Numbered from the stretch's first letter, positions 1-6,777 are shown. The stretch: 8,428 nucleotides of DNA from an uncultured Bacteroidales bacterium (GCA_937901225.1 CALCGX010000058.1:1-8428), one strand, 5' to 3'. The notes: generated by a model not told the origin, from the letters alone. Translations and numbers: made by a program.

Positions 1-25
1 TGGGGACTCTTCGGGCGCAATACTC

Positions 26-47
26 GGAGTGCGTTCCGTCGCACTCC
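26..47. repeat. Palindromic hairpin at the left edge of the window
   Basis: Perfect 8-bp inverted repeat GGAGTGCG (26-33) and CGCACTCC (40-47) with loop TTCCGT, followed by a smaller ACGTA/TACGT pair (51-55 with 61-65). No gene is seen in bases 1-120. The loop and its closing pairs (CGTTCCGTCG, 32-41) differ by one base from those of the hairpin at 2965-2982, which suggests a repeat family. Confidence 0.55.
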
Positions 48-120
48 TTCACGTATATCCTACGTAATTGACAGCGGAAAGATTAAGGTTAGCCCTATAC
101 CAACTTTAACACTATAACAT

Positions 121-149
121 AAAAAAAAGAGTCGAAACTCTTTTTTTTT
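121..149. terminator. Bidirectional intrinsic terminator after DUF4293
   Basis: GAGT (129-132) and ACTC (137-140) close a tetraloop that reads TTCG on the transcribed minus strand. The stem is extended by A8 (121-128) against T9 (141-149), which gives a T-tract on both strands. It begins 18 bases past the DUF4293 stop and marks the end of the minus-strand unit; it could also stop transcription arriving from the left. Confidence 0.93.
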
Positions 150-167
150 ACTAACAAGGCTATTTTT

Positions 168-662
168 TTATCGCAAACGATCAGCGGCGCGGACAAGGGC
201 TTCATCCTTCAATATACGGCGAGTTGCCATCATCGTCAACACCACGTTCACCAACGGAATGGCTGACCACATCGTAAGATACCACGAGATCCCCTCTAAC
301 TCCCCTTTCGAAGGGGAGAACTCTACCCCTTCAAGGGGGAGATGGTGGACGTCCAAAGGCTCATAACCCTTCACGATATACGCCACATACAATGCCAACA
401 ATGCATAGTAACCCAAGCACAACACCACATTCATGATATTCAATCGTACTTGCAACAAACGACGCTTATACATGCCTATCGTCACCAACGCCAACAGCGG
501 AATAGCAATGCTCATCACTGCCAAGGGCCATTTATCCAATGCATGCAATGACACATAATCCGTGGCTCCGGGCAACAAAAACTCCACCGGAGAAAAAATG
601 CACAACAACGTGCCTAAAATAACTACCAACAATAGGTATAATGTTTGAATTCTTTGAATCAT
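168..662 (-). CDS. DUF4293 family integral membrane protein
   Basis: A small inner-membrane protein of unknown function from a family essentially restricted to Bacteroidota. It shows the family start MIQRIQTLYL and the family end KDEALVRAADRLR. Four membrane segments are visible, at about 7-28, 46-64, 74-98 and 127-146, with basic residues (YKRR, 65-68) after the second. At 164 residues it is somewhat long. The extra length sits in the loop between segments three and four (about 104-124), which is encoded by a double-palindromic element at 291-353 kept in frame. ATG at 662. It is the last gene of the run and is followed 18 bases after its stop by a strong terminator. No function can be assigned. 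Confidence 0.9.
   Translation of the reverse strand: MIQRIQTLYLLLVVILGTLLCIFSPVEFLLPGATDYVSLHALDKWPLAVMSIAIPLLALVTIGMYKRRLLQVRLNIMNVVLCLGYYALLALYVAYIVKGYEPLDVHHLPLEGVEFSPSKGELEGISWYLTMWSAIPLVNVVLTMMATRRILKDEALVRAADRLR
291..353. repeat. Double-palindrome repeat embedded in frame in the DUF4293 gene
   Basis: Two adjacent hairpins lie within 63 bases. One is CTCCCCTT/AAGGGGAG (300-307 with 311-318); the other is CCCCTT/AAGGGG (326-331 with 333-338). The segment equals 21 codons (residues 104-124, rich in Glu, Pro, Leu and Gly) and leaves the reading frame intact. Part of it matches the intergenic element at 5064-5089 in the opposite orientation. This supports a dispersed palindromic repeat, not sequence native to the gene. 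Confidence 0.6.
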
Positions 663-672
663 TGTTTTAATG

Positions 673-708
673 TTTAGTGAACGCCCGCAAGCGGGCTACT
701 ATTTAGTG
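673..708. repeat. Small palindrome flanked by TTTAGTG direct repeats
   Basis: GCCCGC (683-688) and GCGGGC (691-696) form a compact GC-rich hairpin in the gap between the acetyltransferase and DUF4293 genes. It is bracketed by identical TTTAGTG copies at 673-679 and 702-708. The second copy contains the acetyltransferase stop codon. There is no T-tract, so it is not a typical terminator. The arrangement resembles a REP-like insertion with a target duplication, though seven bases could match by chance. Confidence 0.5.
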
Positions 709-1290
709 TTTAGAATCGATTAATTGACACAAATCATTGACCAATTGATACCGCTCACCTGTGGCAGGACATGTCGCAAAGCCCTCTTGATCAAACTTCA
801 ACTTCTCACCATGGCGGCTCACCCACCCCACTCTACGCGCGGGATTACCCACCATCAACGCAAAAGCAGGCACATCCTTCGTCACTACCGAACCAGCACC
901 TATCAAGCAGTACTCGCCCAACGTGTTGCCACAGACAATCGTAGCATTGGCTCCCACCGAAGCACCACGGCCAATCAAGGTATCCTTATACTCATCCTTG
1001 CGACTCACTGCCGAACGAGGATTGATCACGTTGGTAAACACCATGCTCGGACCGAGGAACACATCATCGCCGCAGCGAACACCCGTATAGATGGACACAT
1101 TATTCTGCACTTTGCAGTTACGACCCAGCACCACGCTTGGCGACACCACTACATTCTGACCTATATTGCAATCCTCACCTATCTGACAACCCGACATCAC
1201 ATGCGAGAAATGCCAAATCTTAGTGCCTTTGCCTATCACACAACCCTCATCTACATAAGAGGATTCGTGTACAAAATAATCGTTTTGCAT
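703..1290 (-). CDS. Left-handed beta-helix acetyltransferase, WlbB/WbpD type
   Basis: A 195-residue hexapeptide-repeat acyltransferase. The closest family I recognise is UDP-2-acetamido-3-amino-2,3-dideoxy-glucuronate N-acetyltransferase (WlbB/WbpD), which uses acetyl-CoA to acetylate a nucleotide sugar for surface polysaccharides. Family signatures are KIWHFSHVMSG (24-34), NIGQNVVVSP (42-51), VQNNVSIYTGV (61-71), the strongly conserved GPSMVFTNVINPR (80-92), GANATIVCG (113-121), VTKDVPAFALMVGNPAR (136-152), and a CPATGERY tail (174-181). Isoleucine-rich hexapeptide rungs cover about 10-150. Related enzymes are trimers. No other nucleotide-sugar gene is in the window, so the exact substrate is inferred from family only; another amino-sugar is possible. 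ATG at 1290; the stop TAA at 703-705 lies inside the second copy of a 7-base direct repeat that flanks a small hairpin. Confidence 0.88.
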   Translation of the reverse strand: MQNDYFVHESSYVDEGCVIGKGTKIWHFSHVMSGCQIGEDCNIGQNVVVSPSVVLGRNCKVQNNVSIYTGVRCGDDVFLGPSMVFTNVINPRSAVSRKDEYKDTLIGRGASVGANATIVCGNTLGEYCLIGAGSVVTKDVPAFALMVGNPARRVGWVSRHGEKLKFDQEGFATCPATGERYQLVNDLCQLIDSKH

Positions 1291-1316
1291 TGTTTATAAG
1301 TTTAAAAGTTCAGGGG

Positions 1317-2855
1317 TCAAAAAAACGCTTTAAAAATATCATTACCATTCGCAAAAATCATCAGCGCAAGCAATATCCAAAGACCAATATTATTGGCTAC
1401 CTCAAGAAACTTATCGCTTGGCTTCTTGCCTGTGATAATCTCCCACAACAGGAATAAGATATATCCACCATCCAACACAGGAATGGGCAAGAAGTTCATA
1501 AACGCCAATACCAAACTCAAGAACGCTGTCATATACCAAAAATCAGCCCATATCCATACCGGAGCAAACATACTACTAATCGCACCAAAGCCACCTAATG
1601 ACTGTGCACCTTCCTTCGAGAAGATCAAGCGGAATTGCTTCACATACATCACCAATTTATCCCAACCCAATTGAATGCCAGCAGGGATGGCTTCAAACAA
1701 AGTATAATCCGTATGCACTGGCGTATAGAAAGCATTCGCCGTCTTGGGGTAAACGCCTATCTTGGCTTGGTCGCCGATAAACAAACGCGCTTGCATGGCC
1801 TCACCGCCACGATAGAAAGTAAGCGTCACACTATCGCATGGATACTTAGCCAACTCGTTGGTTATTTGCACATAGCACAGCCCTTGTGCATCATTCACAC
1901 CCACAATACTATCGCCCTGGTGCATATCAGCAAACGATGCTGCACCACCTGGCATCACCGAATCAACCACAAAAGGCATAAAATATGAAACTGGCACCAT
2001 GCCACGCTTCACATACGACTTATCGGCACGCGCCTTCTCGCGCTCCTCATGATCCAACTCATTCTGCAATGCTAAAAAGCGATTACACAAGTCCTCTGAC
2101 ATGGTGAGTGCCACGGTATCCGTACCACGCAACACAACGACATCGCGTTTTCCTTCGAGGATGATTGTTTCCACCACATCAACCAAACTCTGTGGCTCTT
2201 CACCGTTGATAGTGAGGATCTTATCTTGTTGTTGAAAGCCCTCGCCCACCAATATATCCGAATAATACAATCCTGTATCCACTTGGCTCAGAGGCAGTTC
2301 ATCCTTACCCCAGCAGAAAAGCACCATACTAAACAATGCCAACGCTGCCACAAAATTCACCAATATACCACCGATGATGATACATAGGCGTTGCCATACA
2401 TTCTTCGAGCGGAACTCCCATGGTTGTGGCTCTGAAGGCAAGTCAGTAGCTGCTTTGGTCTCATCTACCATACCAGAAATAGCACAATAGCCGCCAAATG
2501 GTACCCATCCCATACCCCATTCGATGGAATCGGGATAACGACGCCAATCATCTTCAGGAAGAGCATTCAACTCCTCATCGGTCATTGGACGATAGATAAC
2601 ATTACCTTTCTCATCCTTCTTCTCATTGCCCATTGCATCCAATACGGGCACAGCCGCTGGCTCTACATTAGGCGCAAAAAAACGCACATGCCATTTGCCG
2701 TTGAATTTCTTGGCACGGATGATGGAAAACTTAGGATTGAAAAACATATAGAACTTCTCCACACGTGTCTTAAAAAGTCGTGCAAAGAGGAAATGCCCCA
2801 ACTCGTGAATCATCACGAGAATACTAAGAGCAAGTATCAATTGTAACCACTGCAT
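1317..2855 (-). CDS. rseP: RIP metalloprotease RseP (site-2 protease)
   Basis: Intramembrane zinc metalloprotease of the S2P family (peptidase M50B), which cuts membrane-spanning substrates such as anti-sigma factors or signal peptide remnants; the substrate here is unknown. The zinc motif HELGH is at 17-21 in the first membrane helix, and the third ligand region, NFLPIPVLDGG (454-464), holds D462. Further membrane segments lie at about 157-181, 440-458 and 488-501. Two PDZ-like regions sit between them, at about 196-250 (DKILTING at 211-218) and 293-362 (GDSIVGVND at 314-322). The hydrophilic stretch at about 62-150, with LPEDDWRRYPDS at 99-110, is a normal Bacteroidota feature and helps explain 512 residues against 450 in E. 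coli. ATG at 2855 is supported by an in-frame TGA 18 bases upstream. The acetyltransferase gene begins 26 bases after the stop. Confidence 0.97.
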   Translation of the reverse strand: MQWLQLILALSILVMIHELGHFLFARLFKTRVEKFYMFFNPKFSIIRAKKFNGKWHVRFFAPNVEPAAVPVLDAMGNEKKDEKGNVIYRPMTDEELNALPEDDWRRYPDSIEWGMGWVPFGGYCAISGMVDETKAATDLPSEPQPWEFRSKNVWQRLCIIIGGILVNFVAALALFSMVLFCWGKDELPLSQVDTGLYYSDILVGEGFQQQDKILTINGEEPQSLVDVVETIILEGKRDVVVLRGTDTVALTMSEDLCNRFLALQNELDHEEREKARADKSYVKRGMVPVSYFMPFVVDSVMPGGAASFADMHQGDSIVGVNDAQGLCYVQITNELAKYPCDSVTLTFYRGGEAMQARLFIGDQAKIGVYPKTANAFYTPVHTDYTLFEAIPAGIQLGWDKLVMYVKQFRLIFSKEGAQSLGGFGAISSMFAPVWIWADFWYMTAFLSLVLAFMNFLPIPVLDGGYILFLLWEIITGKKPSDKFLEVANNIGLWILLALMIFANGNDIFKAFF

Positions 2856-3007
2856 TCGTGTTCGGCAATCTCACGCATTGACTGACGCCTTGCGTCATTG
2901 GGCGCTCGATGCCTCCACTCTATCCTCGAAGCCACGAGCTTCTCGGATGTTTTCGAGGGAGACTCCTCCGTGCCGTCGGAGGGATTTATTTAGTTAATTA
3001 AAAAGTT
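2856..3007. repeat. Hairpin-rich spacer between dxr and rseP
   Basis: The 152-base gap holds three inverted repeats: TGACGC/GCGTCA (2883-2888 with 2892-2897, loop of 3), CCTCGAA/TTCGAGG (2924-2930 with 2952-2958), and CCTCCG/CGGAGG (2965-2970 with 2977-2982, loop TGCCGT). A smaller stem, GAAGC/GCTTC, nests inside the second. No T-tract follows any of them on the transcribed strand and no TAnnTTTG box was seen. I read it as a cluster of palindromic intergenic repeats or an mRNA-processing or attenuation region; the role is unknown. Confidence 0.6.
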
Positions 3008-4159
3008 TCAAAGTTTCAATAGTTCTTTTGCTATTTTTCGTGCCTCTTTGTCTGTTTGCACGTAGTCTTCATACGTTGGCTCAGTGATAAAGCTGGTCGT
3101 TGCCATGGTCTGCTCAATCACCTCCGACATTTGCAAGAACCCACATTTACCTTCGCGGAATGCCAAGTTCACCACTTCGTTGGCTGCATTCAATATACAT
3201 GGCATATTTCCACCCTTCTCCATGGCCTCATACGCCAATCTCAGGTTAGGGAATCGCTGCATATCGGGTTCCTCAAAAGTGAGTTGCTTCACAGCAAAGA
3301 GGTCCAATCGTGGTACGTCGCTCAGCCAACGCGCTGGATAAGTCAGCGCATACTGAATCGGAATACGCATATCGGGCGTACCCAATTGCGCTTTCACGCT
3401 ACCGTCCACAAACTGCACAGCCGAGTGAATCACCGATTGAGGATGTACCAGCACCTGAATCTTCTCCACAGGTATATCAAACAGCCAACGCGCCTCAATG
3501 ACCTCAAAGCCCTTGTTCATCATACTCGCTGAGTCGATGGTAATCTTCGCGCCCATCTCCCAGTTAGGGTGTTGAAGTGCTTGCGCTGCTGTCACGTGCT
3601 GCATCTGCTCATATGTAAACGTACGAAAAGGCCCTCCGCTGGCAGTGAGCAATAGTTTTTCTACGCTATGCATATCCTCACCCACCAGCGATTGGAATAT
3701 AGCCGAGTGTTCGCTATCCACTGGCAGAATACTCACTTGATGACGTTTAGCCAAACGGCAAATGATCTCGCCTGCTACCACAAGCGTTTCCTTATTAGCA
3801 AGTGCGATGGTTTTCTTCGCCTTGATAGCCTCTATCGTTGGTCGCAAGCCAGCATAGCCTACCATAGCAGCCACTACCACATCGATTGCAGGCATTGTCA
3901 CCATCTCGGCGATTGCTTTCTCCCCAGCCATCACCTTGATAGGTAGATCGCTCAGGGCCTCACGCAGAGGTTGATACAAACGCTCATCGGCTATGCAAAC
4001 CACAGCGGGATTAAACTCCAACGCCTGCTGAATCAGCAAATCCAAACTACGATGTGCAGACAAGGCATAGACACTAAACTCATTAGGGTGCTGACGCACT
4101 ACGTCCAATGTTTGTGTGCCAATACTGCCCGTACTACCAAGGATTGCAATTTGTTTCAT
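3008..4159 (-). CDS. dxr: 1-deoxy-D-xylulose 5-phosphate reductoisomerase
   Basis: Cytoplasmic NADPH-dependent enzyme converting 1-deoxy-D-xylulose 5-phosphate to 2-C-methyl-D-erythritol 4-phosphate, the committed step of the MEP isoprenoid pathway. The sequence begins MKQIAILGSTGSIG, with the NADPH-binding GSTGSIG at 8-14. ANKE is at 121-124. The metal and substrate motif VDSEHSAIFQS (147-157) contains D148 and E150, and KITIDSASMMNKGFEVIEA (205-223) contains E222; these match E. coli Dxr D150, E152 and E231. HPQSVIHS is at 239-246 and the C-terminal LNAANEVV at 323-330. At 383 residues it is near full family length with no gap. ATG at 4159, stop TGA at 3008. It lies between the M23 gene (34 bases upstream) and rseP (152 bases downstream). 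Linkage of dxr with rseP is common in this phylum. Confidence 0.98.
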   Translation of the reverse strand: MKQIAILGSTGSIGTQTLDVVRQHPNEFSVYALSAHRSLDLLIQQALEFNPAVVCIADERLYQPLREALSDLPIKVMAGEKAIAEMVTMPAIDVVVAAMVGYAGLRPTIEAIKAKKTIALANKETLVVAGEIICRLAKRHQVSILPVDSEHSAIFQSLVGEDMHSVEKLLLTASGGPFRTFTYEQMQHVTAAQALQHPNWEMGAKITIDSASMMNKGFEVIEARWLFDIPVEKIQVLVHPQSVIHSAVQFVDGSVKAQLGTPDMRIPIQYALTYPARWLSDVPRLDLFAVKQLTFEEPDMQRFPNLRLAYEAMEKGGNMPCILNAANEVVNLAFREGKCGFLQMSEVIEQTMATTSFITEPTYEDYVQTDKEARKIAKELLKL

Positions 4160-4193
4160 ATGCTATACGAAAGATATACTAAAGGTGTACCAA

Positions 4194-5030
4194 TTAAAAC
4201 GCGATGACTTCCTCTGGATTGATGGCTTTGCCGCCTTGCCACAATTCGAACCACAACGGCTCATCTCCCATGATGGCAATACTCTCGCCTGCTGTCACGG
4301 CATTGCCCACTTGCTTGAGCGGTTTCAATACATGGCGATAAACCGACAGATAATTATCGTGCTGCAATAGGAGGGTATAGGTATTGCCTATTTCATAATT
4401 CACGTACACCACTGTACCCGCCAATACGGCCGTCACATTTTCTTTTTCTGGTGTTCGGATAGCCACTCCGTATTTATTCTCCTTGGGGGCATATGGCTGT
4501 ACGATGACACCATGTGCTGGTCGAAAGAAAGATAATACGGGTGCATTGTTGGCAACATCAAAGAGTTGTAGAAAATCCTTCTCTTTCGCCTCGTATTGCG
4601 CCACAAACTCAGCTGTAGCTTCGCTCTTAGCTTCGAGCAATTGTTCGCGCATGATGATCTGCATCGAATCAAGACTTTGCACCGTATCAGAGTGTACTTC
4701 ACCTGCTACTACTTGCTTGATGATATTGAGGTATTGTCGTTGCAATTCCAACGATGTTCCCAGCGAATCCAATCGCGCGGACTCTGCCACCAATTCATGG
4801 CGAATATTCTCAGAATAGCCTGGCAGATAATTCCTTACTGGCGTATAGAGTATGACCAAAGAGAACAACGCCAACGAAAGCAAAAACAATATAGCCACCA
4901 CCACAATGGCTCCCCACCCGCTTAGGTGGAGATACCAATGTTCGGCTAATGTATCCTCATTCAGTACGCTAATGCGATATTTCTCTCGCAACCGCAGCCA
5001 GAGTGATATTTTCTTCTTATCTTCAGTCAA
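4194..5030 (-). CDS. Membrane-anchored LytM/M23-family protein, probably catalytically inactive
   Basis: A 278-residue envelope protein with a short basic cytoplasmic N-terminus and one membrane segment at about 39-63. A helical, probably coiled-coil stretch follows at about 72-155, and a C-terminal LytM (peptidase M23) domain at about 165-275. M23 enzymes cut peptidoglycan crosslinks using zinc held by H-x-G-x-D and H-x-H. Here the first motif reads KYGVA (K186, A190) and the second PLWFE (P258, W260), so the main zinc ligands are absent; only H233 of the YxH position remains. By analogy with EnvC and NlpD it may regulate other murein hydrolases, which is inference. Start: TTG at 5030. An in-frame stop lies at 5051-5049 and no ATG or GTG lies between, so a TTG start, preceded by AAGGA a few bases upstream, is the best choice. 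The dxr gene follows after 34 bases, suggesting cotranscription. Confidence 0.85.
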   Translation of the reverse strand: MTEDKKKISLWLRLREKYRISVLNEDTLAEHWYLHLSGWGAIVVVAILFLLSLALFSLVILYTPVRNYLPGYSENIRHELVAESARLDSLGTSLELQRQYLNIIKQVVAGEVHSDTVQSLDSMQIIMREQLLEAKSEATAEFVAQYEAKEKDFLQLFDVANNAPVLSFFRPAHGVIVQPYAPKENKYGVAIRTPEKENVTAVLAGTVVYVNYEIGNTYTLLLQHDNYLSVYRHVLKPLKQVGNAVTAGESIAIMGDEPLWFELWQGGKAINPEEVIAF

Positions 5031-5063
5031 AATCCTTATTTTTTTACGTTACACCCACATTAT

Positions 5064-5089
5064 CTCCCTCGAAGGGGATTCAGAGGGAG
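5064..5089. repeat. Short palindromic element between the fumarase and M23 genes
   Basis: Inverted repeat with 7-bp arms (CTCCCTC 5064-5070, GAGGGAG 5083-5089) around a 12-base centre. It fills most of the 64-base gap. Its minus strand, from about 5092 to 5052, resembles the plus-strand element at 291-353: CCTCTGAATCCCCTTCGAGG against CCTCTAACTCCCCTTTCGAA, followed in both by a GGGAGAT-n-n-TG segment. No T-tract follows, so it is unlikely to be an intrinsic terminator. Confidence 0.6.
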
Positions 5090-5094
5090 GTCAT

Positions 5095-6730
5095 TTAATT
5101 GAGTATTGTACAACCTTCACAAGGTTTCAGTTGCTTGAAGAAATCGTTGCCCTTGTCGTCCACAAGAATAAATGCAGGGAAGTTCTCCACTTCGATTTTC
5201 CAGATGGCTTCCATTCCCAATTCTGGATATTCTACGCATTCTATCGACTTGATATTCTCTTGCGCCAAGATTGCAGCCACCGATTGAGCCGAGGTAGAAG
5301 CCACCATGCTTTTGGCAAGCATTGGTCACATCGATAGAGCGGTTACCCTTAGCCAACATGATCATGCTACCACCATTGTCTTGGAACTCATCCACGTATG
5401 GATCCATACGACCTGCGGTAGTTGGGCCCATTGATCCGCAAGGCATACCTGCTGGAGTCTTCGCTGGTCCAGCGTAATAGATTGGGTGATTCTTCAAGTA
5501 TTCTGGCATACCCTCGCCTGCGTCCAAGCGTGCTTTGATCTTAGCGTGAGCGATATCACGACCTACAATAATCGTGCCGTTCAAACTCAGACGTGTGCCA
5601 ATAGGATATTGGGTCAATATCTTGCATACATCCGCCATTGGTTGATTGAGGTCAATGCGTACTGCATCACCTTCGCCTGCCTGACGGAGTTCCTCTGGAA
5701 TAAGACTTGCAGGATTATTATCCATCTTCTCAATCCAGATACCATCCTTATTGATCTTGCACTTGATATTACGGTCAGCCGAGCAACTTACGCCCAAGCC
5801 GATTGGGCAACTTGCACCGTGGCGAGGCAAACGAATCACGCGGATATCGTGCGCCATGTACTTACCACCGAACTGTGCACCCAAACCAATCTTATATGCC
5901 TCCTTCAGGAGTTGCTCCTCCAGCTCAATATCGCGGAATGCACGACCAGTCTCATCGCCTGTAGTAGGCAATGTATCGTAGTAGTGAGTAGAAGCCAACT
6001 TCACGGTCAGCAGGTTCTTCTCTGCACTCGTACCGCCAATCACAAAAGCAATATGATATGGAGGGCAAGCCGCTGTACCAAGGCTCTTCATCTTCTCTAC
6101 GAGGAATGGAATGAGTGTGCCAGGATTTTGGATACGCGCCTTGGTCTCTTGATAGAGGTAAGTTTTGTTAGCAGAACCACCACCTTTGGTCACACAAAGG
6201 AAGTGATATTCCATACCTTCGGTAGCCTCCAAATCAATTTGTGCTGGCAAATTGCACTTGGTATTCACCTCGTCATACATATTGAGTGGTGCGTTTTGTG
6301 AATAGCGAAGGTTGCGCTCAGTATAAGTCAAATATACGCCTTTAGAAAGTGCTTCCTCATCGCAATAGCCAGTCCATACTTGTTGTCCTTTCTCGCCGTG
6401 AATAATGGCAGTACCTGTATCTTGACACAATGGCAATTGACCTTTGCATGACACTTCTGCGTTGCGAAGGAAGGTCAATGCTACATATTTGTCATTGGCA
6501 CTTGCTTCTGGGTCGCGAAGAATCTTAGCCACTTGCTCGTTGTGACTACGACGAAGCATAAAACTCACGTCAGAGAAGGCTGCATTAGCCATCTTTGTAA
6601 GACCTTCCGCCTCAATTTTGAGGATAGGTTTACCTTCAAACTCGCTAACCGACACATGGTCTTTGGTCAGCAAATAATACTCTGTTTCATCCTTACCAAG
6701 TTGAAACATTGGTGCATACTTAAATTCCAT
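5095..6730 (-). pseudogene. fumA: Class I fumarate hydratase (iron-sulfur), frameshifted near its C-terminus
   Basis: Class I [4Fe-4S] fumarase, cytoplasmic, interconverting fumarate and L-malate; in anaerobic Bacteroidota it serves the reductive branch to succinate. Start ATG at 6730. The N-terminal Fumerase domain carries the three cluster cysteines: C102 in LPLCQDTGTA, C222 in GTAACPPYH and C316 in GVSCSADR. They match E. coli FumA C105, C224 and C318. The C-terminal domain holds GPTTAGRMDPY (435-445), KGNR (461-464) and KHGGFYLGSIGG (474-485). After Gly485 (codon 5278-5276) the frame breaks. The family continuation AAILAQENIKS...FPAFILVDDKGNDFF lies in another frame from 5277 to the stop at 5095. 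As it stands the reading frame runs to 5117 and makes 537 residues, the last 52 out of frame. Restored with the conserved proline, the protein would be 546 residues (FumA has 548). The frameshift could be a real mutation or a sequence error. The gene has its own promoter, and the M23 gene follows 64 bases later. Confidence 0.9.
5269..5284 (-). other. Frameshift site in the fumarase gene
   Basis: The coding strand reads ATC GGT GGC TGC AAT here, where the family has Ile-Gly-Gly-Pro-Ala-Ala-Ile. The simplest repair restores five lost bases (the Pro codon plus part of an Ala codon), moving GGTGGCTGCAATC back to GGTGGC-CCN-GCTGCAATC. A loss of two bases without the proline would also restore frame. 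The site has no homopolymer and no slippery heptamer. Confidence 0.85.
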
Positions 6731-6777
6731 ATCTTTGGTGTTTTATTAGTTTATTCGCATTATCGCATAATCGGCTG

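Noticed and set aside
78..103. Possible minus-strand promoter (TTG, then TAATCTTT) for a gene left of the window
   Set aside because: TAATCTTT fits TAnnTTTG poorly and the spacer is only about 15 bases, so the support is too weak.
724..1299. 191-residue open frame on the plus strand opposite the acetyltransferase gene
   Set aside because: It is rich in His, Thr and Arg with no recognisable domain, and lies fully antisense to a gene with strong family motifs. It is a by-product of codon bias.
1866..2660. Hydrophilic stretch in RseP read as an unusual inserted domain
   Set aside because: The long loop after HELGH (about residues 62-150) and the two PDZ-like regions are usual for Bacteroidota RseP proteins.
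2820..2901. Short minus-strand reading frames starting with ATG in the spacer and overlapping the rseP start
   Set aside because: They are only about 13-25 codons with no conservation evidence, and the clear rseP start with an upstream in-frame stop explains the region.
4160..4193. Possible promoter TATCTTTC upstream of dxr
   Set aside because: It lacks the final G of TAnnTTTG, sits too close to the ATG, and has no properly spaced -33 element.
5269..5284. Programmed ribosomal frameshifting in fumarase
   Set aside because: There is no slippery heptamer or stop-codon context, no family precedent, and conserved residues are missing at the junction, which points to a deletion.
5486..6301. 271-residue open frame on the plus strand inside the fumarase gene
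   Set aside because: Its composition is Cys-, Ile- and Thr-rich with no domain, and the opposite strand encodes unmistakable fumarase motifs.
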